Assembly: GCA_944388035.1 (NCBI GenBank) | Contig: CALXHF010000013.1 | Coordinates: 1 to 45,584, forward strand | Source of the DNA: an uncultured Clostridia bacterium | Lineage (GTDB): Bacteria > Bacillota > Clostridia > TANB77 > CAG-508 | Direction: 5' to 3' | DNA length: 45,584 nucleotides | Part shown: one piece after another, positions 44,583 through 45,584 of the stretch | How positions within the stretch are numbered: position 1 is the stretch's first letter | How the letters are laid out: each line of letters starts with the position of its first letter | Made by a program: the position numbers and the translations under genes | The notes under the pieces: model-generated | Database searches by the model: none | What the model was told of the DNA's origin: nothing | The model's input: the letters and a program-made list of their open reading frames with translations, nothing else

Positions 44583-45584
44583 TTAAAAAGTTAATGTTAT
44601 TCCTACTATCGTATTTCCTTGTGGTTCATATTTTGAATTTGATGCATAAATGTGTACATTATATGTTCCTGTATCATTTTTATGCTCTGACTTTTTTACT
44701 GTTATTGTATGAGTCCTATTTGCCGAATAAGACCTAGTCCAAATTATATCATCTTGGTCTGTTCCATTTACTACTTTTGCTGACCAAGTAGGGAAAAGCA
44801 AATATTGATATGGTGTATTATATATGGTTACATTTTCACTTGCTTTTCCTGCTCCCGTATTTGTTGTTGCTATTACATTACCTATTACCTTTCCTGTTAT
44901 TCCATAATTACTACTTCCGTTTCTAATTACACAATATCCATAAGCCCTGTCATTTTCTACTGAATTACCTCCTACTGTATTTTGGATTGTAACAGATTTA
45001 CAAGTTGCTGTTCCTGCCTCTCTTACCAGCAACGCTGAAAACTCGGAAGATACTGTAATATTTCCTCCAGTTCCATTTAATTTTCCAGCATTTACAGCTA
45101 TACCAAATCCTTGTGAGTTTACTTTTGCACTTCCGCTAATGTTTATTGTACCACTAGAATTAAAAATTGCAGAACCAGTATCTTTATAATCTAAAACTAC
45201 TTCTCCTCCACTAAAATTTAAGGTACTATTATTTCTTATTGTCCAATCTTCTCCACTATCATTGTTGTGATATGAAATTAGTTTTCCACCTTTAATATTA
45301 GCTGTTCCAGAATTATAAAATACTTTTGTCTTTTTTGATGTTCCATCGTTCATTACATAATTTCCAGATTCTATATTTAAAGTTCCTTTGTTATATAAAA
45401 TATTTCCCTCATCATCTTTTATTGTACCATTTCCTTTTATTGTTAAAGTTCCATAATTACTTTGATTTCCCGTTATAGTTTTATCACTTAAGTTTAATAT
45501 TATTTTCTTTCCGTCTGGAAATGTTACATCTTCTTCTGTATTATCTATCATTAATATTTCTGTTTCTTTATTATTTTCTACTGC
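44583..45584 (-). CDS. Large surface protein, C-terminal part (runs off right edge)
   Basis: The frame is open to the right edge (the ATG at 45551 is internal), so only the 3' part is present. It has repeated short beta strands of the form GTLNIESGNY, GTANIKGGKL, GTINISGSAK and NSTLNFSGGE, typical of a right-handed beta-helix adhesin. The last ~55 residues (THTITVKKSEHKNDTGTYN...VHIYASN) resemble a GBS Bsp-like repeat, which is found on secreted wall-binding proteins of Firmicutes. No LPxTG motif lies at the C-terminus. Function is unknown; adhesion is likely. Confidence 0.7.
   Translation of the reverse strand, partial: AVENNKETEILMIDNTEEDVTFPDGKKIILNLSDKTITGNQSNYGTLTIKGNGTIKDDEGNILYNKGTLNIESGNYVMNDGTSKKTKVFYNSGTANIKGGKLISYHNNDSGEDWTIRNNSTLNFSGGEVVLDYKDTGSAIFNSSGTINISGSAKVNSQGFGIAVNAGKLNGTGGNITVSSEFSALLVREAGTATCKSVTIQNTVGGNSVENDRAYGYCVIRNGSSNYGITGKVIGNVIATTNTGAGKASENVTIYNTPYQYLLFPTWSAKVVNGTDQDDIIWTRSYSANRTHTITVKKSEHKNDTGTYNVHIYASNSKYEPQGNTIVGITLTF

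Noticed and set aside
44583..45551. ATG 45551 as the true start of the surface protein
   Set aside because: The frame is open to the window edge (AVENNKETEIL precedes it), there is no SD and no signal peptide, so the gene is truncated by the window.

Overview
The window is a very AT-rich (roughly 70 % A+T by eye) chromosomal segment of a low-GC Gram-positive bacterium. The marks are strong AGGAGG-type ribosome sites, frequent TTG/GTG starts, RicT, a GerS-like lipoprotein, a SpoVD/FtsI-type PBP with a PASTA domain, WalK/WalR-like genes, MinD/MinE and the MEP isoprenoid pathway. It looks like a Clostridia-type, probably host-associated and perhaps ancestrally spore-forming lineage; the genus cannot be told from the sequence.

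Layout. 1-9214 is accessory DNA: the end of a DUF6076-like gene, a KAP NTPase plus HEPN (RNx3H) gene pair that looks like a defence module, a tyrosine integrase, a 44-nt 3' half of an initiator tRNA (attachment-site scar) with a terminator, and a tight three-gene restriction-modification operon (N4/N6 methylase, PD-(D/E)xK-type protein, D12-class adenine methylase). 9332-14655 holds a ribbon-helix-helix-like protein, a DUF2828 (TROVE/vWA, Ro60-like) gene with a structured leader, a short pyrophosphatase-like protein, a membrane-tethered ECF sigma factor interrupted by an in-frame TAG, a membrane protein and an ASCH protein. 14712-25609 (minus) is a cell-wall/division operon: PBP-murE-mraY-ftsW-murG-histidine kinase-lepB-holB-ricT. 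25763-31444 has ksgA, a DUF4143 ATPase, mobile-element debris, a sortase, a RhuM protein and an M15-type peptidase. 31483-38681 (minus) carries aspS, a spermidine-synthase-like membrane protein, mnmA, a WalR-like regulator, ispG and ispH. 38825-45584 has an HD-GYP gene, mazF, a GerS-like gene, dus, rodA, minE, minD and the end of a large surface protein.

The outstanding observation is a recoding signal. Five genes (ftsW twice, ispG, minD, an M15-type peptidase, and a PBP three times in a row) contain an extra C directly before a conserved glycine codon. Every time the extra base makes the zero-frame codon CGG, and skipping that C (reading CGGA or CGGT as one glycine) restores the expected protein. 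I found no CGG used as a normal in-frame arginine codon in any gene of the window, although CGG occurs dozens of times across codon boundaries (xxC GGx), and CGT, CGA and CGC are used as arginine. In the PBP gene three successive skips add up to 3 nt, so the ORF looks intact but encodes a nonsense stretch (TRRRWSPTVGG) where the skipped reading gives a glycine-rich PBP-like sequence (TGEGGHQGGG). The simplest reading is that CGG is not decoded as arginine in this organism and drives efficient +1 frameshifting, or that a tRNA-Gly reads the quadruplet CGGN.

The genes fit together as an envelope-growth module: precursor supply (ispG, ispH), lipid-II synthesis and flipping/polymerisation (murE, mraY, murG, ftsW, rodA, PBP), division-site placement (minD, minE), export (lepB) and a WalK/WalR-like control pair split between two operons. 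All the recoded genes lie in this set, although that may only reflect what the window contains.
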